Assembly: GCF_019904175.1 (NCBI RefSeq)
Contig: NZ_CP061913.1
Span: 9,486,001 to 9,550,000 of the forward strand
Reading direction: 5' to 3'
Origin: Dactylosporangium vinaceum
Lineage (GTDB): Bacteria; Actinomycetota; Actinomycetes; Mycobacteriales; Micromonosporaceae
DNA: 64,000 nt
The translations under genes were made by a program, and so were the position numbers. Each line of letters begins with the position of its first letter. Position 1 is the stretch's first letter. Shown here in pieces: positions 52,778 to 62,150 of the stretch. The notes beneath the pieces are model-generated. The model saw only the letters and a program-made list of their open reading frames with translations. It was not told where the DNA came from and ran no database searches.

Positions 52778-54283
52778 TCAGCTCTTGCCGCCGGCGAGCT
52801 TCTCGCGCAGAGCGGCGAGGGCCTCGTCCGTGGCCAGGGTGCCCGCGGGCTCCTCGGGCGCGCGGGTGGCGGTCGGGGTGCTCGACGAGACGGCGCCGCC
52901 GCTGCCCTGGGGGGCGGCTGCGGCCGGCTCGGCGGTGGCGTCGGCCTGGCGGGCGGTCACAACCTGCTTGGTGTGAGCCTCCCAGCGCTGACGGGCCTCG
53001 GCGTACTGCTGCTCCCACGCCTCGCGCTGCTTCTCGAAGCCGGGCATCCACTCGGCGGTCTCCGGGTCGAAGCCCTCCGGGTAGATGTAGTTGCCCTGCT
53101 CGTCGTAGGTCGCCGACATGCCGTAGAGGGTCGGGTCGAAGTGCTCCTCGCCCTCGACGAAGCCCTCGTTGGCCTGCTTGAGCGACAGCGAGATCCGGCG
53201 GCGCTCGAGGTCGATGTCGATGACCTTGACCATGACGTCCGAGCCGACCTGGACGACCTGCTCCGGGATCTCGACGTGGCGCTCGGCCAGCTCGGAGATG
53301 TGGACCAGGCCCTCGATGCCGTCGTCGACGCGGACGAACGCACCGAACGGGACGAGCTTGGTGACCTTACCCGGCACGATCTGCTGGATCGCGTGGGTCC
53401 GGGCGAACTGACGCCACGGGTCTTCCTGGGTCGCCTTCAGCGACAGGGAGACGCGCTCACGGTCCAGGTCGACGTCGAGGACCTCGACCTCCACCTCCTG
53501 GCCGACCTCGACCACCTCGGACGGGTGATCGATGTGCTTCCAGGACAGCTCGGAGACGTGGACCAGGCCGTCGACACCACCGAGGTCGACGAACGCACCG
53601 AAGTTGACGATCGAGGACACGACGCCCTTGCGGACCTGGCCCTTCTGGAGCTTGTGCAGGAACTCGGTCCGAACCTCGGACTGGGTCTGCTCCAGGTACG
53701 CCCGGCGCGACAGAACCACGTTGTTGCGGTTCTTGTCCAGCTCGATGATCTTAGCCTCGAGCTCGCGGCCGACGTACGGCTGCAGGTCGCGCACGCGGCG
53801 CATCTCGACCAGGGAGGCCGGCAGGAAGCCACGCAGGCCGATGTCCAGGATGAGACCACCCTTGACGACCTCGATGACGGAGCCGCGGACGACGCCGTCG
53901 TCCTCCTTGATCTTTTCGATCGTGCCCCACGCCCGCTCGTACTGGGCGCGCTTCTTGGACAGGATCAGACGGCCTTCCTTGTCCTCCTTCTGGAGAACGA
54001 GGGCCTCGATGTGGTCACCGACCGACACGACCTCAGCAGGGTCGACATCATGCTTGATCGACAGCTCGCGCGAGGGAATGACACCCTCGGTCTTGTAGCC
54101 GATGTCGAGCAGGACCTCGTCCCGATCGACCTTGACGACGGTGCCTTCGACGATGTCGCCGTCGTTGAAGTACTTGATGGTCTCGTCGATGGCGGCGAGG
54201 AACGCCTCTTCGGTGCCGATGTCGTCGACGGTGACCTTGTTGCTGCTGCTGGCGCTCGAGGTGGCCTCGATGCTGCTCGTCAT
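52778..54283 (-). CDS. rpsA: 30S ribosomal protein S1
   Basis: A 501-residue S1 with four S1/OB-fold domains (about 35-105, 120-190, 205-275, 290-365), each beginning with a GDIVEGTV/GQVRKGVVSSI-type strand and including FGAFVDLGGVDGLVHVSELSW. A C-terminal acidic and Ala/Pro-rich actinobacterial tail (TAEPAAAAPQG) follows. It recruits structured mRNAs to the 30S subunit. I chose the ATG at 54283, where the family's conserved start lies; an upstream in-frame ATG would lie in the leader. Confidence 0.96.
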   Translation of the reverse strand: MTSSIEATSSASSSNKVTVDDIGTEEAFLAAIDETIKYFNDGDIVEGTVVKVDRDEVLLDIGYKTEGVIPSRELSIKHDVDPAEVVSVGDHIEALVLQKEDKEGRLILSKKRAQYERAWGTIEKIKEDDGVVRGSVIEVVKGGLILDIGLRGFLPASLVEMRRVRDLQPYVGRELEAKIIELDKNRNNVVLSRRAYLEQTQSEVRTEFLHKLQKGQVRKGVVSSIVNFGAFVDLGGVDGLVHVSELSWKHIDHPSEVVEVGQEVEVEVLDVDLDRERVSLSLKATQEDPWRQFARTHAIQQIVPGKVTKLVPFGAFVRVDDGIEGLVHISELAERHVEIPEQVVQVGSDVMVKVIDIDLERRRISLSLKQANEGFVEGEEHFDPTLYGMSATYDEQGNYIYPEGFDPETAEWMPGFEKQREAWEQQYAEARQRWEAHTKQVVTARQADATAEPAAAAPQGSGGAVSSSTPTATRAPEEPAGTLATDEALAALREKLAGGKS

Positions 54284-54463
54284 GTGGGCTGTTGCTCCGG
54301 TCGGTGGATTGGCCTGGTGAAACCTGCGCGCTCCCGCGGACCCGTCGTCGGGCACAACCCGCCTGTCGCAGTGCAGGATCAGTGCATTGGATGCTCAGGA
54401 TGTGTTCGGCGACCGTGAGCCTGCTCCATGCCGAGGCCGCACAAACCCACGAGTGCACCGATC

Positions 54464-54494
54464 AGCCTACCCTGCGCCATACCACATGGTCCAA
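54464..54494 (-). promoter_or_regulatory. probable rpsA promoter
   Basis: On the minus strand TTGGAC (54494-54489), a 19-bp gap and TAGGCT (54469-54464). Transcription would start near 54457, leaving a leader of about 170 nt in which S1 autoregulation could act. The spacer is at the long end of the usual range. Confidence 0.4.
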
Positions 54495-54545
54495 CCCTCC
54501 CCCAGACCCGATCTGCCGACTTTCGCGGGCCTACCGTTGCTCCCC

Positions 54546-55355
54546 ATGGAATCGTCACCTGACGCAGGCGTCACACGACGCGCCGTGAGCCCCGCCGAGA
54601 GCCGCCGGGCAAGCCGGCGGTGGTGGGACGCCGACGCCGACGACTACCAGGCGGAACACGGTTCCTTCCTGGGCGACGCCGACTTCGTCTGGTGCCCCGA
54701 AGGCCTGCGCGAAGCCGATGCCCACCTGCTCGGCGACGTCCGCGGCCGCCGCGTCCTGGAGATCGGCTGCGGCGCCGCCTCCTGCTCCCGCTGGCTCAAA
54801 ACTCAGGGCGCGACAGTCGTGGCCGCCGACCTCTCGGCCGGCATGCTCCGCCACGCCCAGGCCGGAGCCACCCGATCGGGTGTACAGATCCCCCTCCTGC
54901 AGGCCGACGCGAGCGCGCTGCCGTTCGCCGACGGCGCCTTCGACATCGTCTGCACAGCCTTCGGCGCCATTCCTTTCGTGGCCGACTCCGCCCGGGTGAT
55001 GCGCGAGGTGTACCGCGTCCTGCGCCCCGGCGGCCGCTGGGCGTTCTCCATCACCCACCCGATGCGCTGGGTATTCCTTGACGACCCGGGCGAGGGCGGC
55101 CTGGTGGCAGTGCACTCGTACTTCGACCGGAGGGCGTACGTGGAGCAGGACGAGCAGAGCGTCCCCACCTACGTCGAGCAGCACCGCACCCTGGGCGACC
55201 GAATCCGCGAACTGGTGGACGCCGGCTTCGTCCTGAAGGACCTGATTGAACCCGAATGGCCGAAAACCCACGACCAGACCTGGGGCCAATGGAGCCCGTT
55301 ACGCGGCAAGATCTTCCCCGGCACCGCAATCTTCGTAAGCACGAAACCGTCCTAA
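54546..55355 (+). CDS. class I SAM-dependent methyltransferase
   Basis: A 269-residue methyltransferase of the UbiE/Methyltransf_11 type. Motif I is VLEIGCGAASCSRWL, followed by VVAADLSAGML, LPFADGAFDIVCTAFGAIPF and VLRPGGRWAFSITHPM. A tryptophan-rich N-terminus (SRRWWDADADDYQAEHG) and a C-terminal EPEWPKTHDQTWGQWSPLRG complete it. The ATG at 54546 starts the conserved part; TACCGT eight bases upstream and no Shine-Dalgarno suggest a leaderless mRNA. Its substrate is unknown. It lies between two inverted copies of the same repeat element. Confidence 0.88.
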   Translation: MESSPDAGVTRRAVSPAESRRASRRWWDADADDYQAEHGSFLGDADFVWCPEGLREADAHLLGDVRGRRVLEIGCGAASCSRWLKTQGATVVAADLSAGMLRHAQAGATRSGVQIPLLQADASALPFADGAFDIVCTAFGAIPFVADSARVMREVYRVLRPGGRWAFSITHPMRWVFLDDPGEGGLVAVHSYFDRRAYVEQDEQSVPTYVEQHRTLGDRIRELVDAGFVLKDLIEPEWPKTHDQTWGQWSPLRGKIFPGTAIFVSTKPS

Positions 55356-55386
55356 GACCACCAGCACCACCAATATCGTGAAATGT

Positions 55387-55421
55387 CCGAAAAGTCGCGG
55401 CGCGAAGCGCCCGACTTTTCG
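55387..55421. other. hairpin of repeat element copy 2
   Basis: CCGAAAAGTCG, CGGCGC, loop GAA, GCGCC, CGACTTTTCG: the reverse complement of the copy 1 hairpin apart from the terminal base. It lies 32 bp past the methyltransferase stop and may serve as its terminator. Confidence 0.85.
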
Positions 55422-55511
55422 AACCACGCCCGCGAACCACGCCCGCGAACCACGCCCGCGAACCACGCCCGCGAACCACGCCCGCGAACCACGCCCGCGA
55501 ACCACGCCCGC
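55421..55511. repeat. 13-bp tandem repeat of element copy 2
   Basis: Seven exact contiguous units of GAACCACGCCCGC, followed by a diverged eighth (GGACCACGCTC). The unit shares no clear identity with the 16-bp units of copy 1, though it occupies the same place next to the hairpin. Confidence 0.93.
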
Positions 55512-55871
55512 GGACCACGCTCAAGGGGGCATGCACCGGAGAGCTACGCGCCGTGACCCGCTGAGAGCCGGATACGACCGGCCGGAGACAAGCCGAGAGG
55601 GTACGCGCCAAGGTGGCGGACGCAAACAGCTGAGAACCGCCCCAGCTGGAAAGACTCAAGCGGTCAAGAAGAGCCGTCCAGGCGGCCCGCTGCGCCAAGG
55701 CGGCGCGCTAGAAGCTGTCCCCGCAGCTGCCCGACAAGCTCCGAAGGCCCGACACCGAGCCACCATCTCCAGCCGGCCCCGCATGGCCCCAGGCCGAGGG
55801 GAAGAGGACACACTCCCCCGCCCCGCGGCCGCGCACTTGCCCCGGGGTTCAGCGCCGGCGTGGTGACGGGC

Positions 55872-58565
55872 TCAGTGGTCCGCGGCGTTCCAGTCGGAGC
55901 CGACCCCCACCGAGACGCCGAGCGGTACGTCCAGCGGATAAGCCCCGCCCATCTCCGCCCGCACCAGTGCCTCCAGCGGCTCCCGCTCCCCCGGCGACAC
56001 CTCGAACAGCAGCTCGTCGTGGACCTGCAGGAGCATCCGTGAGTTGAGGCCCGACGCGCGCAGGGCTTCGTCCACCCGCAGCATCGCCACCTTGATGATG
56101 TCGGCGGCCGAGCCCTGGATGGGGGCGTTGAGGGCCATGCGCTCGGCCATCTCGCGGCGTTGGCGGTTGTCGCTGTTGAGGTCCGGGAGGTAGCGGCGGC
56201 GGCCGAGGACGGTCTCGGTGTAGCCGTCGCGGCGGGCCTGGGCGACGATCTCGCGGAGGTAGTCGCGAACGCCGCCGAACGTGGCGAAGTACTCCTCCAT
56301 GAGGACCGTGGCCTCGGCGGGGGTGATGCCGAGCTGGTTGCCCAGGCCGTAGGAGGACAGGCCGTAGGCGAGGCCGTAGTTCATGGCCTTGATCTTGCGG
56401 CGCTGGTCGGGGACGACCTCGTCGATGGGGACGTTGAAGACCGAGGACGCGGTGGCGGCGTGGAAGTCGAAGCCGGAGTTGAACGCCTCGATCAGGGCGG
56501 TGTCCTTGGACAGGTGGGCCATGATGCGCATTTCGATCTGGCTGTAGTCCGCGGTCAGCAGGGTCTCGTAGCCGGCGCCGACGATGAAGGCGCGGCGGAT
56601 GCGGCGGCCCTCTTCGGTGCGGATCGGGATGTTCTGCAGGTTGGGGTCGGTGCTGGAGAGGCGGCCGGTGGCGGCGACCGTCTGGTAGTAGGTGGTGTGG
56701 ATGCGCCCGTCGTCGCTGATGGACTTGAGCAGGCCGTCGACTGTGGTCTTGAGCTTGGCGACGTCGCGGTGGCGCAGGAGGTGCGCCAGGAGCGGGTGCT
56801 CGGTCTGCGCGTAGAGGCTCTGGAGGGCGTCGGCGTCGGTGGTGTAGCCGGTCTTGATCTTCTTGGTCTTCGGGAGGCTCAGCTCGTTGAAGAGGATCTC
56901 CTGGAGCTGCTTGGGCGAGCCGAGGTTGAACTCGCGGCCGATCACCTCGTAGGCGGCCTGGGCGGCGCTCTTCACGCCGGCCGCGAACTGGGACTCCAGC
57001 TCGCTGAGGTATTCGGTGTCGGCGGCGATCCCGGCCCGCTCCATCTCGGCCAGCACGCCGACGAGGGGCAGCTCCACCTCGGCCAGCAGGCGGTCCGACG
57101 AGTCGCCGTCGCGCTTGAGCTCCTCGCCGATGGCGTCGGCCAGGTCGAGCGTGGCCCGGGCCCGGAGCATGAGGTTTTCCTCGGCCTCGCCGGTGTTGCC
57201 GCCGAGGCCTTCCAGGGTCAGCTGGCCGGTGTCGGGAGCGTCCACGCGCAGTTCCCGCTTCAGGTACCGCAGGGCCAGGTCGTCGAGGTTGTAGGAGCGC
57301 TGGTCGGGGCGGGCGAGATACGCCTCCAGGGCCGTGTCGATCACGATCCCGGCGAGCGGCGTCCAGCCCCGGGCCTGGAACGCCAGCCGGGCCGGCTTCA
57401 CGTCGTGCAGGACCTTGGGCCGGTCCTCGGCGGCCAGCCAGGCGGCGACCGCGGCGTCGTCGTCCGCGTCGAGCTCGGCCGGGTCGAACCAGGCCGCGGG
57501 GCCGTCGGCGGCGGCCACGGCGAGCCCGGTGAGTGCGCCGGTGCCGCGGCCGAACTTGCCGGAGACGGCGACGCCGGTGCGGGTGCCGGCCGGGGCGTGC
57601 TCGGCGAGCCAGGCGCCGACGCCGCCGTGCAGCACCTCGCCGTTGAGGTCGAAGCCGGACTCGGCCTCGGGCTCGACGGCCTCCAGGTACTGGTACAGCC
57701 GGTCGCGCAGCACCCGGAACTCCAGCGAGTCGAAGATCTGGTGCACCGCCTCGCGGTCCCAGCCCTTCCAGCGCAGGTCCTCGGGCCCGACGGGCAGCTC
57801 GAGGTCGTCGACAAGGGCGTTGAGGTCGTAGTTGCGCATGACCTCGGCCAGGTGGGCCCGCACGTTCTCGCCGGCCTTGCCCTTGATCTCGTCGACCCGG
57901 GCGATGATCCCGTCCAGGCCGCCGAACTGCACGATCCACTTGGCCGCGGTCTTGTCGCCGACGCCCGGGACGCCGGACAGGTTGTCGCTGTCCTCGCCGA
58001 CCAGGGCGGCCTTGTCACGGTACTGCGACGGCGGAATCCCGTACTTCTCCTCGACCTTGGCCGGCGTCATGCGGTCCATCTCGGTGACGCCGCGCTTCAG
58101 GTAGAGCACCGTGATGAGGTCGTCGACCAGCTGGAAGGAGTCGCGGTCGCCGGTGATGATCGAGGTCGGGATGCCGGCCGCGGCGGCCCGCCGGGCGAGG
58201 GTGGCGATCACGTCGTCGGCCTCGTAGCCGGGCTTCTCGATGAACGGGATCCGCAGCGCGTTGAGGACTTCCTTGATGAGCGGCACCTGGCCGACGAACT
58301 CGGGCCGGGTCGCGGAGCGGTTGGCCTTGTACTCCGCGTAACGCTCGAGGCGGAACGTGTTGCGGGAGACGTCGAACGCCACCCCGATGTGTGTCGGCTG
58401 CTCGTCGCGCAGCATGTTGATCAGCATCGACGTGAAGCCGAAGACGGCGTTTGTCACCTGGCCCGTCGCCGTGGAGAAGTTCTCCGCGGGCAGGGCGAAG
58501 AACGCCCGATAGGCGAGCGAGTGCCCGTCGAGGAGCAACAGCCTGGAGTCAGTCGAACCCGTCAC
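55872..58565 (-). CDS. polA: DNA polymerase I
   Basis: An 897-residue repair and Okazaki-fragment polymerase. The 5'-3' exonuclease domain (1-300) has LLLLDGHSLAYRAFFAL, KPGYEADDVIATLA and GEDSDNLSGVPGVGDKTA. The middle domain is the inactive 3'-5' exonuclease-like fold (no DxE at its start, as in mycobacteria). The polymerase domain (from about 500) carries DYSQIEMRI, RRKIKAMNYGLAYG and VHDELLFEV. The start is GTG at 58565, seven bases after the TAGGGT of a DNA-damage-type promoter, so the mRNA is predicted leaderless. Confidence 0.97.
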   Translation of the reverse strand: MTGSTDSRLLLLDGHSLAYRAFFALPAENFSTATGQVTNAVFGFTSMLINMLRDEQPTHIGVAFDVSRNTFRLERYAEYKANRSATRPEFVGQVPLIKEVLNALRIPFIEKPGYEADDVIATLARRAAAAGIPTSIITGDRDSFQLVDDLITVLYLKRGVTEMDRMTPAKVEEKYGIPPSQYRDKAALVGEDSDNLSGVPGVGDKTAAKWIVQFGGLDGIIARVDEIKGKAGENVRAHLAEVMRNYDLNALVDDLELPVGPEDLRWKGWDREAVHQIFDSLEFRVLRDRLYQYLEAVEPEAESGFDLNGEVLHGGVGAWLAEHAPAGTRTGVAVSGKFGRGTGALTGLAVAAADGPAAWFDPAELDADDDAAVAAWLAAEDRPKVLHDVKPARLAFQARGWTPLAGIVIDTALEAYLARPDQRSYNLDDLALRYLKRELRVDAPDTGQLTLEGLGGNTGEAEENLMLRARATLDLADAIGEELKRDGDSSDRLLAEVELPLVGVLAEMERAGIAADTEYLSELESQFAAGVKSAAQAAYEVIGREFNLGSPKQLQEILFNELSLPKTKKIKTGYTTDADALQSLYAQTEHPLLAHLLRHRDVAKLKTTVDGLLKSISDDGRIHTTYYQTVAATGRLSSTDPNLQNIPIRTEEGRRIRRAFIVGAGYETLLTADYSQIEMRIMAHLSKDTALIEAFNSGFDFHAATASSVFNVPIDEVVPDQRRKIKAMNYGLAYGLSSYGLGNQLGITPAEATVLMEEYFATFGGVRDYLREIVAQARRDGYTETVLGRRRYLPDLNSDNRQRREMAERMALNAPIQGSAADIIKVAMLRVDEALRASGLNSRMLLQVHDELLFEVSPGEREPLEALVRAEMGGAYPLDVPLGVSVGVGSDWNAADH

Positions 58566-58572
58566 ACCCGCA

Positions 58573-58595
58573 ACCCTAGTCCGGGGGTACGACAA
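58573..58595 (-). promoter_or_regulatory. RecA-NDp/PafBC-type promoter of polA
   Basis: On the minus strand TTGTCG (58595-58590), the 11-nt spacer TACCCCCGGAC and TAGGGT (58578-58573) match the consensus TTGTCR-N11-TAnnnT without a mismatch. The polA GTG is seven bases further. Confidence 0.75.
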
Positions 58596-58854
58596 AAAAT
58601 CCGGAGGGGCTTTAGTCGGTTTTGTCCGATTCGCCCGACCGGTGCGCCTTGTCGGGGGGCGCAGCCGAAAAACTTGCGACAATGCGAATCGCGTTGCGGT
58701 TGCGAACAGGAAGATTACGACTGCGCAACTTCCTTGGGCGTGTTGGGCCGAAGGCCTAGTGCCACGCGGGCACTGTCATTAGGTTGTGCCGTTATCAGCG
58801 TCTTGGCATCTAGGCGCAACCTCGCCTACCGCGCTGTTAAAAAGGAGACAGGTG

Positions 58855-60120
58855 ATGATCCGCCCCAACCTCGGATGGCGCTCCGTTGCCGTGCTGAGCG
58901 CCGCCTGCTTGGCGCTTAGTGCGTGTGGCGATGACAAGGCCGACACCCCCAGCACGGGGGCCACGAGCGGCGGCGCCGCGGCGCAGGCCGGCGACGGCGT
59001 TCTCAAGATCGGCACGATTCTGCCGCAGACCGGCTCGCTCGCCTTCCTCGGCCCGCCGGAGTTCGCCGGTGTCGACGTCGCGATCAAGGAGATCAACGAC
59101 AACGGCGGCGTGCTGGGCAAGCCGGCTCAGATTCAGGAGCTCGACTCGGGCGACACCTCCACGGACATCGCCACCCAGTCGGTGAACAAGCTGCTCACGG
59201 ACAAGACCGACGTCATCATCGGCGCCGCGTCGTCGTCCGTCTCGCTCTCCGTCATCGACAAGATCACGGGCGCCGGGGTCGTGCAGATCTCGCCCGCGAA
59301 CACCTCGACGGCGTTCACGACGTACAACGACAAGGGCCTCTACTTCCGCACCGCTCCCCCGGACACGCTCCAGGGCCGCGTGCTGGGTGACCTGATCGTC
59401 CAGGACGGCAACGCGAACGTCGGCATGCTGGTCCTCAACGACTCCTACGGCACCGGCCTGGCCGAGAACGCCAAGAAGGAGATCGAGAGCGGCGGCGGCA
59501 AGGTCGTGGCGTCGGTGACCTACGACCCGAAGGCCGCGGACTTCAGCGGTGAGGTCGGCCAGATCAAGACGGCCAACCCGGACGCGATCGCCATCATCGG
59601 CTTCGACGAGACCAAGAAGATCGTCCCGAAGCTGGTCGAGGCGGGCCTGAAGAACAAGAAGTGGTACTTCGTCGACGGCAACATCGCCGACTACTCGAAG
59701 GACTTCCCGGCCGGCACGCTCAACGGCTACAAGGGCACCCAGCCCGGCGCCGAGACCAAGGCCGACTTCAAGCAGCGTCTGCTGGGCGTCAACAAGGACC
59801 TCAAGGACTTCAACTACGCGGTTGAGTCCTACGACGCGGTGATCCTCGCGGCCCTGGCCGCCGAAGAGGCCGGCAGCGACAACCCGGCCGAGATCGCCAA
59901 GCACCTCACGACCGTCTCCAAGGGCGGCGAGAAGTGCACCGCCTACAAGCAGTGCCTGGACCTGATCAAGGCCAAGAAGGACATCGACTACGACGGCCTC
60001 TCCGGCCCGATCTCCTTCAACGACGCCGGTGACCCGGCCGAGGCCACCATCGGTGTCTACACCTACGGCCCGGACAACAAGCTCCTGCCGACGGTGAAGT
60101 ACCAGGCCGGCAAGATCTGA
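58855..60120 (+). CDS. livK: branched-chain amino acid ABC transporter substrate-binding lipoprotein
   Basis: A 421-residue type I periplasmic-binding-fold protein. The lipoprotein signal ends in the lipobox LSAC with Cys24, which would be diacylated and anchored outside the membrane. The mature part begins LKIGTILPQTGSLAFLGPPEFAGVDVAI and has VIIGAASSSVSLSVID, QISPANTSTAFT and VAVESYDAVILAAL-type segments. AAGGAG lies seven bases before the ATG. The livHMGF genes follow on the opposite strand, so the binding protein has its own promoter. The ligand could be an amino acid or another small amide. Confidence 0.93.
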   Translation: MIRPNLGWRSVAVLSAACLALSACGDDKADTPSTGATSGGAAAQAGDGVLKIGTILPQTGSLAFLGPPEFAGVDVAIKEINDNGGVLGKPAQIQELDSGDTSTDIATQSVNKLLTDKTDVIIGAASSSVSLSVIDKITGAGVVQISPANTSTAFTTYNDKGLYFRTAPPDTLQGRVLGDLIVQDGNANVGMLVLNDSYGTGLAENAKKEIESGGGKVVASVTYDPKAADFSGEVGQIKTANPDAIAIIGFDETKKIVPKLVEAGLKNKKWYFVDGNIADYSKDFPAGTLNGYKGTQPGAETKADFKQRLLGVNKDLKDFNYAVESYDAVILAALAAEEAGSDNPAEIAKHLTTVSKGGEKCTAYKQCLDLIKAKKDIDYDGLSGPISFNDAGDPAEATIGVYTYGPDNKLLPTVKYQAGKI

Positions 60121-60135
60121 GCCTGACGGCGCCGT

Positions 60136-60168
60136 AAAGGCCCCCGCCGCACCGCGGCGGGGGCCTTT
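60136..60168 (+). terminator. livK intrinsic terminator
   Basis: AAAGGCCCCCGCCGC, loop ACC, GCGGCGGGGGCCTTT: a perfect 15-bp stem 15 bp after the livK stop, with T3 at its base. Confidence 0.9.
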
Positions 60169-60204
60169 CCGTGTTCCATGCACGGCAACAGCAAAGTGAG
60201 AAAC

Positions 60205-60255
60205 GTTCCGCACTCGGAACAATAAGCGGCTTATCAAGATCGACAGCAATATTGC
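60205..60255. other. AT-richer interval with three short palindromes
   Basis: GTTCCG-CACT-CGGAAC (60205-60220), ATAAGC-G-GCTTAT (60222-60234) and GCAATATTGC (60246-60255) follow each other between the two convergent liv units. The stretch 60180-60300 is clearly less GC-rich than its surroundings. No gene is visible. Confidence 0.5.
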
Positions 60256-60302
60256 AATGCGCAAGATCCGGCGGGTAAAAACGTCGTGAAATACGGCACG
60301 AC

Positions 60303-60344
60303 AAAAAGTCCCGCGCCGCTCCGGAAAGAGGAACGGCGCGGGAC
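60303..60344 (-). terminator. liv operon intrinsic terminator
   Basis: On the minus strand GTCCCGCGCCG, a 15-nt loop and CGGCGCGGGAC are followed by TTTTTG: a textbook Rho-independent terminator 17 bp after the livF stop. Confidence 0.9.
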
Positions 60345-60360
60345 CGGAATGCGAGAGTGT

Positions 60361-61163
<803 letters not shown>

Positions 61164-61167
<4 letters not shown>

Positions 61168-62150
61168 GACTTGTCCTTCCCGTCCTCGCGGTCGAGCTCG
61201 TCGACGGCGCCGATGAGGGTCACCTGGCCGCCCTCGTCGAGGTCGCCCGCGTCGATCTCCTCGCCACCCACCGTCTTGACCGCACCGTCGTGGTGGGCAC
61301 CCAGGTAGGCGTCGATCACGCGGGGGTCGGCCATGACCTTGTCCGGGGTGCCCTCGGCGATGACGCCGCCCTGCCCCATGACGATGATCCAGTCACTGAT
61401 GTCGTGGACCATGTCCATGTCGTGCTCGACGAACAGAACGGTCATGCCGTCCTCGCGCAGCTGCTTGACGTGGCCGAGCAGCGACTGGGTCAGGGCCGGG
61501 TTCACGCCGGCCATGGGCTCGTCGAGCATCACCATCTCGGGCTGCACCATGAGCGCCCGGGCCATCTCCAGGAGCTTGCGCTGGCCGCCGGAGAGGCTGC
61601 CGGCGAAGTCGTCCCGCTTGGCGATGAGCTTGAAGCGGGTGAGCAGATCCTCCGCGCGGGCGGTGATCTCGGCCTCCTGCTGCCGGTAGAGCCCCGGGAT
61701 CAGGGCGTTCCAGAAGCTCTCGCCCTTCTGCCCGGTGGCGCCCAGCCGCATGTTGTCGATGACCTTGAGCTTCGACAGGGCCTTCGTGAGCTGGAAGGTG
61801 CGGACCATCCCCGAACGGGCGACCTTGTGGGCCGGTACACCCGAAAGGCTCTTGCCGTTGAACGTCCAGGTCCCCTCGTCCGGCGCGTCGAAGCCGGTGA
61901 GGAGGTTGAAGAACGTGGTCTTGCCAGCGCCGTTGGGGCCGATCAGCGCGGTGATGGAGCCGCGCTGGACCTCGACGTGCTTGACGTCGACAGCGGTGAG
62001 GCCGCCGAAGCGGCGCACCACGTTGTCGGCGACGAGGATCGGGTCGGGTTTCGGCACGCCCGGCTCGCACGGGATGTCGGCCAGTGCCGCCGTCGCCCGT
62101 TCCTTGGCCGTGTTGATCGTGCCGGGCGTCTGGATGGGCTCAGCGGACAT
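61164..62150 (-). CDS. livG: branched-chain amino acid ABC transporter ATPase
   Basis: A 328-residue ABC ATPase of the LivG type. The Walker A is GPNGAGKTTFFNLLTGF, then RTFQLTKALSKLKVIDNM, the signature LSGGQRKLLEMARAL and the Walker B MVMLDEPMAGVNP, with FVEHDMDMVHDISDWIIVM. It has extra residues at both ends compared with E. coli LivG; the C-terminal acidic tail (GGEEIDAGDLDEGGQ) is distinctive. The start overlaps the end of livM by 11 bp. Confidence 0.95.

Larger units (their letters stand above)
55363..55850 (-). repeat. unnamed intergenic repeat element, copy 2 (inverted)
   Basis: Reading the minus strand from the polA end: GGGGCGGGGGAGTGTGTCC, CTCGGCC, GGCTGGAGATGG, GTGTCGGGCC, GGAGCTTGTCGGGC, CTTGACCGCTTGAG and AGCTGG, then a 13-bp tandem array, the shared hairpin and ATATTGGTGG. 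Block order equals that of copy 1, but the array differs in unit and length. It lies between the methyltransferase and the convergent polA. Confidence 0.8.
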
